A DNA stretch of 64,000 bases from Shinella sp. UYSO24 (GTDB lineage: Bacteria > Pseudomonadota > Alphaproteobacteria > Rhizobiales > Rhizobiaceae): positions 425,197 through 489,196 of the forward strand of contig CABHNZ010000002.1 of NCBI GenBank assembly GCA_902167985.1, given 5' to 3'. Shown here one piece after another: positions 19,811 through 29,895 of this stretch (position 1 is its first letter; each line of letters begins with the position of its first letter). The position numbers and the translations under genes were made by a program. Below the pieces are notes generated by a model. That model had not been told where the DNA came from. It worked only from the letters and a program-made list of their open reading frames with translations, and did not search any database.

Positions 19811-21409
19811 TCATGCCGCGCCCGGGCGGTTGATCGTCAGGAAGTGCCGGACGACGGGCTTTTCCGGGCCGGAGTGGTAGGCAAGAACCTTGCCCTGCAG
19901 GTCGGCGTCGGCGTTGGAGACGCGCTTGTGCTGACGAAGATGCTCGGCCCATGATTCCACCATGAACCATTCGACCATCTTCTGCGGATCCGCGGAGTCT
20001 TCCGTCACACCCCAGCCATAGGCGCCGTCGCGGCGGCGTTCCTGCGACATGTCGTTGAGGGCACGAAGGAAGGCCGAACGGTTGTGCTTCTCGACATTGT
20101 ACTCGATCAGGATCAGGACCGGTCCGCGATCATGGGCGACGGGCTCGGCGACAAGCGGCTCCGGCCAGTGGCTTGAGGGAACAAGATCGGCATCGCCGGC
20201 AGGCAGCTTCACACGGTGCATGATGAAGCCAGCGACGAGCAGACCGGCGGCACCGATCAAGAGAGCGCCAGGGACGCCGACCGCTTCGCCAACGGCACCC
20301 CAGCCAAGGCTGCCTGCTGTCATCGCGCCGTTGAAGACGGTGAGGTAGACGGCAAGACCGCGACCGCGCACCCAGTTCGGAAGGACAGCCTGAGCCGCAC
20401 CATTGAGCGTCGTCAGAGCGGTGATCCATGCGCCGCCAAGGAAGAGCAGAGCGACAATGGCAACCAGCTTCGGCGGAGCGAGCGACAGGATACCCATGAC
20501 GACTGCTGTGATGATGGCTGCACCGAGCAGTAGCCCATCGCCATCAAAGCGTTGGCGCAGTTTCGGCATGACAAGCGCACCACCGATCGCACCAGCGCCA
20601 ACCGCGCCGAGCAGGATGCCGTAGAAGCTTGCATCACCACCGAGAAGCTGTCGGGCGACGAGCGGCAGCAGGGCCCAGACGGCACTGGCAAAGGCGAAGA
20701 AGATCGCGGCGCGCAGCAGAACGACATGCAGCGGTCGGCTGGCACGAGTGTAGCGAAGGCCGGCCCGGAAGGCGCCGAGAAAATTCTCCTGCAGGGCATC
20801 ATTGGCGTTCTTGGCACGCGGCCACCAGACAAGTGCTGCGATAACGATGACATAGCTCGCAACGTCGGCACCATAGGTGAGACCGGCGCCGAACGCCGCA
20901 AGCAGGAGCCCGCCTGCCGCCGGGCCGATCGACCGGGCAATGTTGATGCCGAGCGAGTTCAGCGCCACCGCGCTCTTGACGTCCTCACGCTTGACGAGCT
21001 CAGGCACGATCGCCTGCCAGGTCGGCCCCATCAGTGCTGCGCCGATGCCGCCGAGAAAGGTGAGACCGATCAGAGCGCTGACCAAGAGCATTCCGGTCTG
21101 CGCGAGAACCATCAGGCTGATGCTGACGGAGGCGAGCAGCAGCTGGACGGCAATCAGGAATTTGCGGCGGTCGAGAATGTCGGTCAACACACCCGCCGGA
21201 ATGGCAAGGAGGAAGATCGGCAGCGTGCCCGCCGCCTGAACCATGGCGACCGCGGCCGGCGAGGCCGAGAGATCGGTCATCAACCAGGAGCTGGCGACAT
21301 CGCGCATGAAGCTGCCTGTATTGCCAAGGACCGTGGCGACCCAGAGGACTGCGAAAATCGGTTGCCCAAGAGGAGCAAAACTGCTTGCGGATGATTTTGC
21401 AGCATTCAT
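19811..21409 (-). CDS. MFS exporter of the EntS/DUF894 group with C-terminal monooxygenase-like domain
   Basis: Intact 532-residue protein. Residues about 1-405 form a 12-helix major facilitator of the MFS_3 (enterobactin-exporter EntS-like) group, with the A-motif region around AGVLTDILDRRKFLI. The C-terminal 110 residues (VLILIEYNVEKHNRSAFLRALNDMSQERRRDGAYGWGV...) form a soluble domain of the antibiotic-biosynthesis-monooxygenase/dimeric alpha-beta-barrel type often fused to this exporter group. Start ATG 21409 (MNAAKSSASS). Cargo unknown. Confidence 0.85.
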   Translation of the reverse strand: MNAAKSSASSFAPLGQPIFAVLWVATVLGNTGSFMRDVASSWLMTDLSASPAAVAMVQAAGTLPIFLLAIPAGVLTDILDRRKFLIAVQLLLASVSISLMVLAQTGMLLVSALIGLTFLGGIGAALMGPTWQAIVPELVKREDVKSAVALNSLGINIARSIGPAAGGLLLAAFGAGLTYGADVASYVIVIAALVWWPRAKNANDALQENFLGAFRAGLRYTRASRPLHVVLLRAAIFFAFASAVWALLPLVARQLLGGDASFYGILLGAVGAGAIGGALVMPKLRQRFDGDGLLLGAAIITAVVMGILSLAPPKLVAIVALLFLGGAWITALTTLNGAAQAVLPNWVRGRGLAVYLTVFNGAMTAGSLGWGAVGEAVGVPGALLIGAAGLLVAGFIMHRVKLPAGDADLVPSSHWPEPLVAEPVAHDRGPVLILIEYNVEKHNRSAFLRALNDMSQERRRDGAYGWGVTEDSADPQKMVEWFMVESWAEHLRQHKRVSNADADLQGKVLAYHSGPEKPVVRHFLTINRPGAA

Positions 21410-21604
21410 TTGCCAGTTCTTTTTGATATCCCCATGGTAGCGACGACGGCACCCACGCTGACACAACTTCTACGCCGAGCGTCCTCTCGAGTTGAGGATT
21501 GGAAACAGGCGGTCATGCCTACTCCCCAAAATCCTGCCGATTGCGCCACGCGGCTTGATTTATGTTTGGTGGAGCAATTTCTACTGGGAAAATCGGCGCT
21601 AGCG

Positions 21605-21624
21605 ATTGAACTAATTGCTTCAAT
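21605..21624. promoter_or_regulatory. Inverted repeat between the AraC gene and the MFS gene
   Basis: ATTGAA-N8-TTCAAT, perfect 6-bp arms, followed by AT-rich sequence resembling a promoter (TTGATTGTTATAAT). It lies in the 334-bp gap 21410-21743, between the end of the AraC gene and the start of the MFS gene. I see nothing coding in that gap. Candidate operator only. Confidence 0.3.
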
Positions 21625-21743
21625 TTGATTGTTATAATCGCGATGCGACTGGGCCGCACCCGTGTAGTGCGGGGTTGCAAACCGGCAGCGAGCTACGCCT
21701 TGCTGTTGCAATTAGCGTGTCCGCTGAAAGCCCAATACTATTA

Positions 21744-22361
21744 TTATGGCTCCGCCCCCGGAAATCGGGAAAAGCCATTTGAAATTCTTCGATTTCTAGC
21801 CGTCACCGCCGCCTCTTGACCGATGAAGCGACGCCAGGCGCTAGGCGTCGTCCCCGTTGCCCTGCGAAAGATCCGGGAGAGATGAGCCTGGTCCGCGAGC
21901 CCGCAGTCGAGCGCAATCTCGCTTAGGGAGTCGCTGCTATTGGCCATGCGGTGTTTGGCATGTTCCACCCGGCGGCTGATGATGTAGTTATGCGGCGACA
22001 TATCGAAACTGACTTTGAACGCTGCAGAAAAATAACTCGTGCTGAGGCGCACCAGGCCCGCAAGCTCATCGAGCGATATCGCGGTCGAAAGATTTTCTTC
22101 GATGTATTTTTTGACGCGATTTTCCTGCCATGGGGCGAGCCCGCCGGTCGCCGGTCGCCTGCGGCCATCCGCATTCGTCAGATGCGGACGGAGCAGGATC
22201 GACGCTTTCTTGATCATATCGATCGCAACCAATTCGTCGCTCTCGACCAGAGTGATCGCGTTGATCAACAGGCTAGAGACTTCGCTCGAAGTTTGGGCGA
22301 AGAGAGCGTCAAAGGCTGCAAATTTGTCGTGACTGGAAACAGCGGCGGCACCGGGAAGCAT
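21744..22361 (-). CDS. AraC-family transcriptional regulator
   Basis: 205-residue regulator with a short N-terminal region (1-85) and the AraC double helix-turn-helix (about 93-185): IEENLSTAISLDELAGLVRLSTSYFSAAFK and IALDCGLADQAHLSRIFRRATGTTPSAWR. The linker GGLAPWQ is shared with the AraC gene at 58503, so the two are paralogues. The start is supported by GGAG six bases before ATG 22361. It is divergent from the histidine kinase at 22676, with the palindromic box 22477-22490 between them. Confidence 0.88.
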   Translation of the reverse strand: MLPGAAAVSSHDKFAAFDALFAQTSSEVSSLLINAITLVESDELVAIDMIKKASILLRPHLTNADGRRRPATGGLAPWQENRVKKYIEENLSTAISLDELAGLVRLSTSYFSAAFKVSFDMSPHNYIISRRVEHAKHRMANSSDSLSEIALDCGLADQAHLSRIFRRATGTTPSAWRRFIGQEAAVTARNRRISNGFSRFPGAEP

Positions 22362-22476
22362 GTCGATCTCCTAATGACCCTGAAAAGCATTTGTCTACGA
22401 GGTCATTCTGGTCGGATCGCCCTATTCCGGAAATCGTACATCCATTGGCTTTTTCAACACACGAGTCGTAGCGGAC

Positions 22477-22490
22477 CATACCTTTGTATG
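22477..22490. promoter_or_regulatory. CATAC-N4-GTATG palindromic box, copy 1
   Basis: CATACCTTTGTATG, perfect 5-bp arms, in the divergent region between the AraC gene and the histidine kinase. Related copies occur at 24350 and 31154, each upstream of a receiver-only gene. The recurrence next to two-component genes suggests a response-regulator site. Confidence 0.45.
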
Positions 22491-22675
22491 ATTGATCGCG
22501 ATGTGCGCGAGCAAGAGGGAGTGATCTTGAACGGTTCGATTCTTTTTGGACAATCCGATACCAGATCTCCAGGCCAGCCTTTCCACTCCCGACCAGAGAA
22601 GCTACCGTCGGATTGGGAAACAGCGAGGTAGATATCCGGCCTCTATTGCCGGAACGGGCTTCCAACGGTTGTGGG

Positions 22676-23865
22676 ATGGACATGGATAGTGAAATTCTTT
22701 CGCACGGGGCGTTTTCTCTTGCACCGCTCGCGATGATCAGGCTGGATCTCAGAAAGACACGGGATCTGGTTGCCGACAGGAAAATATCCCTGGATGGTGA
22801 TCAATGCTACGATAATGCATCTGTTTGCGCCCTGACGAATAGCGTCGATATTCTGGACCTGAACAGCGCAGCCCACTCGATCGTTGCACTGGATGGAAAG
22901 GCAACGCCGGAACGCGTGTCGCATATCATCCCTGAGAAGCTGCAGAAGCCGTTTGCCAAGGGACTCGTCGCGCTACTTCACGGAAAGAGCTTTTCCATTG
23001 AAGGCACCGTGAAGTCTGCCGATGGGATGGACTTTCCCGCTCAGATAACCGGATGGATTGACACCCGCTCCGGCGGCAGTGATGAGGTCATGATCGGGAT
23101 CACGAAGCTCGATCAACCTCGTGACAGTGAAAAGGCTGCCATTCTCGGCGACTTGCCCATGCCGCAAGGATCGCGATGCTCGGGGAGATGACGGCATCCA
23201 TTTCCCATGAAGTGAACCAGCCTCTGGGATCGATCGTCACCAGCGCCGAAGCGGGGCTTCGATGGCTTAATCACGAGACGCCCAATCATGCTGAAGTTCG
23301 AGCATTGCTGGAAAGGATCGTCGCTAGCGGCCGGCGCGCGGCAGACATAATATCTTCCCTCAAGAGCTTGGCGCGCAACACAAAACCCGAAAGAGACGCA
23401 GTTGATGTAGCCGGGCTCATCGACGAGGCGGTCTTGATCCTCCGCTCCGATTTGAACCGGCGCCAGATTGCGCTGCGTCTGGAGATTTCTCGCGACCTGC
23501 CCCAGGTCCGGATCGATCGGACTCAAATTCTGCAGGTGATCGTCAACCTGGTGACCAACGCGGCCCAGGCGATGGCGGATGGCCAAGCCTGGAACAGGAC
23601 GCTTGCAATCCGGGCTCGGGAAAGCCAGCAACGCGTCGTTCTGGAGGTCGAAGATAGCGGACCCGGGGTCGATCCAAAGGTGCGCGAGCGCTTGTTCGAG
23701 AGTTTCTACACCACGAAGACAACGGGAACCGGGATGGGATTGGCCATTTGCCGATCCATCGTCGAAGCCCATGGCAGCAAGATCGAATTTCAATCCTCGC
23801 CATATCTGGGTGCGCGATTCAGCTTTACGCTTGGCACCGAGCCCAATGGCCAAGATACGATTTGA
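22676..23865 (+). CDS. PAS-type sensor histidine kinase (frameshifted)
   Basis: Cytoplasmic sensor kinase, about 395 residues. The N-terminal region (to about 155) looks like a PAS sensor (VDILDLNSAAHSIVALDGKATPE...GKSFSIEGTVKSADGMDFPAQITGW). After a frame change near 23160 comes MLGEMTASISHEVNQPLGSIVT (H-box, phospho-His in SHEVNQP), N-box VNLVTNAAQAM, and G boxes DSGPGVD and TGMGLAI. No membrane helix is seen, so the signal is probably internal or redox. It converges on the receiver gene at 23897 with only 31 bp between stops. Start ATG 22676 or 22682. Confidence 0.82.
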
Positions 23866-23896
23866 GCGACGGCTTCACCTGGCGAGCGACAGGCGC

Positions 23897-24280
23897 TCAG
23901 GCATCGCGACGGCGATGGCTCCTCGCGTTTATCAGGTTTTCACTGAGATCTTCGACTGAAAACGGCTTGGCGACCACGGAAACCGCGCCGCTTGCATAAG
24001 CTTTTTGCGCCAGCCCTGGCCCCATTCTTCCGGTCATCAGAATGACCGGAAGATCGCGCTCAAGATCACCAAGCGTGTTCGTCAGTTCAAGGCCGTCCAT
24101 GGAGGGCATATGAATGTCACTGATTATGCAATAAAAGTCTTTAAGGTTGGAACGTTGAAGAAGCTTCTCAGCGGAATGAAAACATTCAGCTTTGTATCCT
24201 AGCGATCTAACCAGGCTGCTGATAGCGACCGGAACATCCGCATCGTCGTCGACTATCCCAATAAGCGAACTCGATTGCAT
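23897..24280 (-). CDS. Receiver-only response regulator A
   Basis: 127-residue CheY-like receiver: LIGIVDDDADVPVAISSL (acidic residues 11-13), phospho-Asp55 (CIISDIHMPSMDG), T83 (LMTGR), Lys105 (VAKPFSVEDL). There is no output domain. It is almost collinear with receiver B (30536-30904), without gaps. I start it at ATG 24280. It faces the histidine kinase gene tail to tail. It may compete for or relay phosphoryl groups between this kinase and the FixJ-type regulator at 29892. Confidence 0.85.
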   Translation of the reverse strand: MQSSSLIGIVDDDADVPVAISSLVRSLGYKAECFHSAEKLLQRSNLKDFYCIISDIHMPSMDGLELTNTLGDLERDLPVILMTGRMGPGLAQKAYASGAVSVVAKPFSVEDLSENLINARSHRRRDA

Positions 24281-24349
24281 AGCGTCTCCAATTGCACCGA
24301 CCACTGATGCGTAGGAGATTAAACTAGATTTTTAGAACTCAACGTCAAT

Positions 24350-24363
24350 CATCCCTACGTATG
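24350..24363. promoter_or_regulatory. CATMC-N4-GTATG box, copy 2
   Basis: CATCCCTACGTATG, 70 bp upstream of the receiver A start. One arm differs by one base from the perfect palindrome of copy 1. Confidence 0.4.
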
Positions 24364-24446
24364 CTCCTGTCAAACAAGGGTTTACTGGAGGGCCAATCGC
24401 GATATTTTGGAGTGAGATCGGGCAATACAATGATTGCCGAGAAGCG

Positions 24447-25650
24447 TCACAAAGCTTTTCTTGACCGTTTTAGGACAGTCCTCTGCCGGACGAGATCCAG
24501 AAGGAGGGTCACCAGCGCAAGAACGGCGATTGTGGCGACACCGATATCGACCGCCGTCGTCAGTCCGTAGAATGTGGCGATTTTTCCTAGCGACAATGCG
24601 ACAACGGCCTGCGCGAGGTAGGCGACGAGGAACAGCGCCGACAGCGTTGCAGCCCTGTGCGTCACCGGCAGATGCGCGTTGATCAGCGTGAGGCCGCCGA
24701 GCAGCAGCCAGCTGTATGCGGCGCCGGCGCTAAACTGGGCCAGCATATAAAGGCTGAGCGAGTGCTCGATTGCCGCAAGAGCAAGTAGGGCGGAGGAGAC
24801 GATCGCAGTCACTCCACCCGACAGGATGACCCTTCCAGCTGCCAGTTTGCGGGCCGGAACTGTTGCGAGGGCAGACGCCAGGGCAAATAGGGCGATCGTT
24901 CCTCCGTTGACCAGGGCGTTCGATGACGCCACGACGTCATGCGCAACCTGCGCGCCGAGGGAGAGCGTCATTGCCCCCAGCACATACGATCCGGTCACCG
25001 CCGCGGTAGACGCGACGAAGACTGCAAACACACCATTGGGATGGACGGCACCTTCGGCCTCCAACGGCCGGCTGCCGGTGATGCGGTGTGATTTGGCATG
25101 AACCACGTCACGGCAATCAGTCCGACAAGAACGGCGGTCAGTACAGCGAAATTCAGCCTTAGCGGAAGCGGCGCATACTGGATAAGCGCGCCGCCGACGA
25201 GGGAAGCCGCCATCATTCCGAACCCTTGCGCAGCCGCTGTCGCGCTGCCCGCCTGACCGACCCGATGCGGCGGGCTGAATTCCACGACGCAGCGGCGGAA
25301 GGACCGGCGGAAAGGCCGACGCCGACGCCCATCAAAGCGCGACCGAGAAATATCCAGTCCACGTCCGGCGCAATCGCGAATATCAGCGACCCCGCTGCGG
25401 AGAAGGCAAGACCCGCCAGCATGGCCTCTCGTCTCCCGATGTAGTCGGAAAGATTTCCGAACAGCACCAGCACAACGACGACAAAGACGGGGTAGATCGC
25501 GAATATTGCTGTCGTCGTAAACGTCGTAAGATGCCATTGCCGGGCATAAAGGGGGTAGCTCAAAGCGGGCGCTGCGCTGGTCCAATGGTATGAGCAACAA
25601 TGGCGGCAGCCGTCAGAAAGCTCGCCGCGCCCGAGTACCCTGCGTGTCAT
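24447..25650 (-). CDS. MFS transporter (several frameshifts)
   Basis: Twelve-helix major facilitator broken into collinear pieces: an N-terminal segment reading FLTAAAIVAHTIGPAQRP, a middle piece with the A-motif (GNLSDYIGRREAMLAGL), a piece GSATAAAQGFGMMAASLVGGALIQYAPLPLRLNF, and the C-terminal half 24447-25106. Four frame changes (about 25630, 25580, 25290, 25100) are required. ATG 25650 has a good ribosome site (GGAGGAACGGTC) and overlaps the end of the upstream metallo-hydrolase gene. With this many breaks, true decay cannot be excluded. It probably exports a toxic or signalling compound handled by neighbouring hydrolases. Confidence 0.7.
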
Positions 25651-26505
25651 GACCGTTCCTCCCGCCAGCGCTCGTGAACTCGTAGGCATCGCCGGCCTTC
25701 CTGATCCTTCCCACGCCCGGATAGGTCCAGTGAAAGCCCAGCAGCTTGGCATTCTGCGCGGAGGCCTGCTCCAGAAGAGCCCGGCGGGTAACCTTTGCCT
25801 TTGCAGGATCCATGTCGAATCCGAAGCTCCAGTCGGGATGCTCGAAGGAGACGATCTCGCTCGAGATGGCATCGACGGTGATGATCAGAGGAACATCACT
25901 GTCCAGCACCACCGACAGATGGCCGGGCGTGTGTCCGGGCGTCGAAAGGACATGCATGCCCGGAACGATTTCGTCGCCACCATTCAGGAAATTCACCCTG
26001 TCCTGCAAGGCGGCGAGATCCCGGCGAGCGCCTTCCACGAAAGGCTGCACTTCCGCGGGCAAGGCAGAGGCTGCCTCGCCCATCCAGAAATCCCACTCGG
26101 CCTTGCGACGAAGTATTTCGCCTTCGGAAAACGCAGGCTTCCGTCGTCTCTCAGCAGCCCCCAGATATGATCCGGGTGCGCATGGGATATGAGCACGACG
26201 GAGATATCATCGGCCCGAACGCCGACGCGTTCCAGATTTTCCTCAAGCATGCCCTCTGTCGGCTGGAAGCGCTTGCCGGCGCCGACATCCACCAGGATGA
26301 CCTGTTCGTCGCGGACGATTAGCGGAATGTTCGATTGGGCGTGGGCGGTGTTGTCCTTCCCATTGAGGCGAGAGACGATGGTCGCTCTCTCGGCATCATC
26401 GGCTTCGGGCGCAAACAGCTCGCCGTTCAGCACAATGGGCCCATCCGAAAGCACGGTAATGTCGAACTCGCCGTGGCGGAAATTATGAAACGCGGACCGG
26501 GTCAT
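25613..26505 (-). CDS. Metallo-beta-lactamase-fold hydrolase, cytoplasmic (frameshifted)
   Basis: Binuclear metal hydrolase of the MBL fold, about 295 residues. Start ATG 26505 (MTRSAFHNFRHGEFDITVLSDG). Metal ligands: SHAHPDHIWG (HxHxDH), STPGHTPGHLSVV (His), TVDAISSEIV (bridging Asp), GFHWTYPG (last His). One frame change near 26100 joins the two halves. No signal peptide, unlike its neighbour at 26644. The AHL-lactonase and related ester/lactone hydrolase families share this layout; the substrate is unknown. Confidence 0.82.
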
Positions 26506-26643
26506 CTGCAACCTCCGTTGTTGATGGAACTCCATATCGGTCCATCGAATATGTTTTGAAACTGACATTATTGAGAATTATCCGTTCATTTTTGAACGGG
26601 TCGGGACCTGATGCGCACCGCAGCGGCGCACCGGCCCTTCACA

Positions 26644-27684
26644 TCATGGCTTTGCGGACGGTCCTTCGTAGTTCGCCGGGATCCAGTAGAAGTGCCCTTG
26701 AGACGCGCTGACATGCCCGAGGCCAGGGAAGGAAATGTGCGCCGCGCCGATCCAGTAACCGTTGCGTGCGGCGTCGGAGAAAATCATCTCGCGTTCCTTC
26801 TCGGCCAGTTGTGCATCGCTGTCGTAAGCCAGCGTCACGGAGGGGTTCGGAAACTGCACGGCAGCCACATGAACGACATCGCCCCACATGAGCATCTTCT
26901 GGCCCTCGCTTTCGACCATGAAGAAGCTATGGCCGGGTGTATGGCCAGGGCTGGCGATCGGGGTGATGCCAGTTGAAAGTTCCTCGCCGTATTCGAAAGG
27001 CTTGAATTTTCCGGCGGCGATATAGGGCTTGAGCGAGGCCTTGTCGCCCTCGAACATGGAATTCAGCAGCTTGGGCGCTGCCTGCTCGTTCTTGTCGTCG
27101 AGCCAATAATCCGCGTCGACCTTGCTCACCCTGACAATCGCGTTGCTGAACGCCATTTTCCCGTTCGGCGCAATGCCGCCGACATGATCCGCATGCAGAT
27201 GCGTCAGATATATTTCATCGACCTGATCCGGTGAGTAACCGGCGCTTTTGAGATTGTCGATGAGGTGACCGCAGCAATCGCCATAAAGCGAACCCGCACC
27301 ACTGTCGATCAGGATCAGCTTGGCTCCCGTATTGATCAGGAACGCATTGATCGACCCCTGGACCGGCACGGCAAGTCGGCTTTCCGCAAGCAGCGCATCG
27401 GCCTCGCCGGGTGCGACCTGATCAAGCGGTACTTCGCCCTTGTTTCCGACGACCTGGGTCAGTACCTTGTGGACCGGAAAGGGGTGCGTGCCGTCAGACA
27501 GGACAGTGATCTCGAACTTCCCGAGCATCATCCGATAGAAGCCAGGAGCTTGCGTCCCGACGATCGGCGCCGCAGCCAGAGACGGCGTCAACATCGTCAT
27601 GTTCAGGGTCGCGGTTATCGCCGCTGAAGCCACCGCGATCGCCACTAGGCGCGAAGGCAATTGAAAGGCCAGTCTCTTAAACAT
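26644..27684 (-). CDS. Metallo-beta-lactamase-fold hydrolase, exported
   Basis: Intact 346-residue protein. An N-terminal signal peptide (ending near SLAAA, about 38) sends it to the periplasm. The body has FEITVLSDGTHPFP, ILIDSGAGSLYGDCCG, THLHADHVGG (HxHxDH), SPGHTPGHSFFMV, WGDVVHVAA and AAHISFPGLGHV, so all zinc ligands are present. It is paralogous to the cytoplasmic enzyme encoded just downstream, giving one extracytoplasmic and one cytoplasmic copy. Likely acts on lactones or esters. Confidence 0.88.
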   Translation of the reverse strand: MFKRLAFQLPSRLVAIAVASAAITATLNMTMLTPSLAAAPIVGTQAPGFYRMMLGKFEITVLSDGTHPFPVHKVLTQVVGNKGEVPLDQVAPGEADALLAESRLAVPVQGSINAFLINTGAKLILIDSGAGSLYGDCCGHLIDNLKSAGYSPDQVDEIYLTHLHADHVGGIAPNGKMAFSNAIVRVSKVDADYWLDDKNEQAAPKLLNSMFEGDKASLKPYIAAGKFKPFEYGEELSTGITPIASPGHTPGHSFFMVESEGQKMLMWGDVVHVAAVQFPNPSVTLAYDSDAQLAEKEREMIFSDAARNGYWIGAAHISFPGLGHVSASQGHFYWIPANYEGPSAKP

Positions 27685-27730
27685 GTGTTTTCTCCATATT
27701 CATGCGCGGCAGCATTGCTTATCCGGGACG

Positions 27731-28008
27731 TTAGGTGTCGATCGTGTCCGCCTTCGACGGAAGGTCGGCTCGATTGGTGCCGGCGGGGAGATGCCCGAAC
27801 ATGTGCGGCTTGATCTGATAGAGCCAGGAAACGGCGGCGGGTTCCTTGCTCCAAAGGGTACGAGCAAACGGAATGAGCTGTTCGCCGACCAGAATTCCAA
27901 GGAGGCCGACGAGCGCGATGACGGGGGGCGCAGGTGAACGCACGTTCAAAAGGCTGTAGATGATGCGACCAGCAGGCCGGCCCCGAGAGACAGGATATAG
28001 ATTTTCAT
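27731..28008 (-). CDS. XapX (DUF1427) small membrane protein (frameshifted)
   Basis: From ATG 28008 the sequence reads MKIYILSLGAGLLV, then after a one-base shift GIIYSLLNVRSPAPPVIALVGLLGILVGEQ, the complete XapX/DUF1427 motif with two membrane helices. About 92 residues including a C-terminal tail (LYQIKPHMFGHLP). The family is widespread next to isochorismatase and MBL genes in Proteobacteria; its function is unknown. It is co-directional with the exported MBL gene 46 bp downstream. Confidence 0.72.
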
Positions 28009-28073
28009 GGACAGGATCTCCATTGCGATCAGGAAGCCGCTCCATTACGCATGGAGCGGCATTCCTGTTGTTA

Positions 28074-28729
28074 TCAGTGGCCTTCGGATGCGTTGAACAT
28101 CGTCTTCGCGTAGATGATGCCGAGGCCGTACGATCCCCCGAACTTCTTCGCCACGCCCGTCGTCATGTCGTAGGTTTCCGTCCGCGCCCAATCGCGCTGC
28201 AGCTCGAGCAAATACTGGAGCGACGTCATCGGCTGCGCGCCGATCTGGACCATGCGGTCCATGGCCCGGTTATGGGCCTCTTCAGTGACATCGCCGCAGC
28301 GTCCGCCAGCACAAAGACCTCGAAGCCCTGTTCGATCGCCGACAGCGCGGGACCAACAATACATACGCCGGTCCACAGGCCGGTCAGAACGATCCGCTTC
28401 TTGCCGATCCGGTTGATCTCTTCGATGACGGCAGCGTCTTCCCAGGTGTTCATCGAGGTGCGATCGAACAGCTTCTGTCCGGGAAAGGCGTCGGTGATTT
28501 CGTTGTACATCGGACCGGAAAAGCTCTTCTCGGCAACGGTCGTCAGAATGGTGGAAACGCCAAATCCCTTGGCCGCATTGGCGACGAGAGCTGCGTTATT
28601 GCGCAGATTGACGGCATCGATGCTCTTGGTCGCAAACGACATCTGCGACTGAAAGTCGATCATGAGAAGCGTATGGTCCTTCGGCGTTAGAAGCTTGGAA
28701 CCCGGTGTCGGAGTGGCATGAACGGTCAT
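28074..28729 (-). CDS. Isochorismatase-family hydrolase, YcaC-like, copy 1 (frameshifted)
   Basis: Cysteine-hydrolase fold, about 217 residues from ATG 28729 (MTVHATPTPGSKLLTPKDHT). Catalytic Asp25 (LLMIDFQ) and Cys123 (TGVCIVGPALSAIE) are present. The Lys expected near residue 90 appears as Arg (LFDRTSMNTWED). The C-terminal part (EEAHNRAMDRMVQIGAQPMTS...LLELQRDWARTETYD) is reached after a frame change near 28290. The paralogue at 31455 shares the same C-terminal LLELQRDW segment. It is divergent from the alpha/beta hydrolase at 29074. Confidence 0.82.
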
Positions 28730-29073
28730 GATGTTATCCCCTTGATGATGCTTGATTGCATGGCCACACCATGCTGCAGAACGGCCACGCATTCTTGTCG
28801 CATACAAGGGTGGTTTGGATGATCTTGCGGAGAGCGTGCAGGCGATCCATCCATTGGCTTCGGCCGGCGTCATTGGAAGGCAATCTAAGGTCGCGAGAAG
28901 CCTCAACGAGCGGTACCCTGAAGCAGGGCGCGCCGCGTACGCCCGAAGATTTATTGTACGTTTGTGCTCCACTTTGACGATTGCTCCCATTAAAAAGCAA
29001 GGCCTCTGGCAGTTCGCGCGAACAGCTGGTAAAGCTCGATTAATCCTCTGAAATCAAACATCGGGGCCGTCAA
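28730..29073. promoter_or_regulatory. Divergent intergenic region with a weak box-like site
   Basis: A 344-bp non-coding stretch between divergent isochorismatase and hydrolase genes. CATACAAGGGTGG at 28801-28813 partly matches the complement of the CATMC-N4-GTATG box seen at 22477, 24350 and 31154. No terminator or small gene is evident; promoters for both flanking genes must lie here. Confidence 0.3.
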
Positions 29074-29895
29074 ATGCCAGTAATGACCGTTCGCGACAAC
29101 ACCCGCCTCTATTACAAAGACTGGGGAAGCGGGCCGCCGGTTCTCTTCAGCCACGGATGGCCTTTGAATTCGGATATGTGGGAAAACCAGATGATGCACC
29201 TGGCATCGGAGGGTTTCCGGGTCATCGCGCACGACCGCAGAGGCTTCGGCCGCTCGGATCAGCCGTGGCACGGATATGACCATGATACGTTCTCGGACGA
29301 CCTGGCTGAAATCATAAATGCCCTTGATCTCAGGGATGTCACCCTTGTCGGCTATGCGATGGGCGGCGGAGAGATCACGCGCTATATCGGCCGGCACGGG
29401 ACCGGGCGGATTTCGCGTCTCGTCCTGATCGGCGCCACCACGCCGAAACTCGCCTGGAGCGAAGATTATCCGAACGGGGTTCCCGAAGCTGTCTTCGAAG
29501 GCGTCAGAGCCGGATTGAGGGCGGATCGGGCAGAATTCATTCGTGGCTTCTCACGCCTGTTCTTCGGCGCTGACAGAGAGGGCGCGACTGTTTCCGAAGG
29601 AAGCATGATGCAACTGCATCAGATCGCGATGCAATCCTCCCTCAAGGCGGCACATGATTCCATTACCGCTTGCGCCATGACCGACTACCGCGGCGACATA
29701 AAGAAGTTCGACATTCCGGTCCTCATCATTCACGGCGAGGACGACGCTTTTGTCCCGTTCGGCGCGACCGCTCAACAGGCAATCCAGCTGATGCCAAACG
29801 CGGAGTTGAAGGTGTATGAAAACGCTCCTCACGGACTTCTGTTCACGCACAAGGATCGCCTGAACAGCGATCTCCTGAATTTCCTCCGCCGATGA
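29074..29895 (+). CDS. Chloroperoxidase-like alpha/beta hydrolase with Ala at the nucleophile position
   Basis: 273-residue alpha/beta hydrolase of the non-haem chloroperoxidase/arylesterase group. The oxyanion region HGWPLNSDMW, HDRRGFGRSDQP, acid residue region (IIHGEDDAFVP) and catalytic His (APHGLL) are intact. The nucleophile elbow reads GYAMGG: Ala95 replaces the Ser found in its paralogues at 35420 (GHSTGG) and 44168 (GFSMGG). Either this copy is a pseudoenzyme or one base is miscalled (GCG for TCG). The stop overlaps the start of the FixJ-type regulator by 4 bp, so the two are translationally coupled. Confidence 0.87.
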   Translation: MPVMTVRDNTRLYYKDWGSGPPVLFSHGWPLNSDMWENQMMHLASEGFRVIAHDRRGFGRSDQPWHGYDHDTFSDDLAEIINALDLRDVTLVGYAMGGGEITRYIGRHGTGRISRLVLIGATTPKLAWSEDYPNGVPEAVFEGVRAGLRADRAEFIRGFSRLFFGADREGATVSEGSMMQLHQIAMQSSLKAAHDSITACAMTDYRGDIKKFDIPVLIIHGEDDAFVPFGATAQQAIQLMPNAELKVYENAPHGLLFTHKDRLNSDLLNFLRR

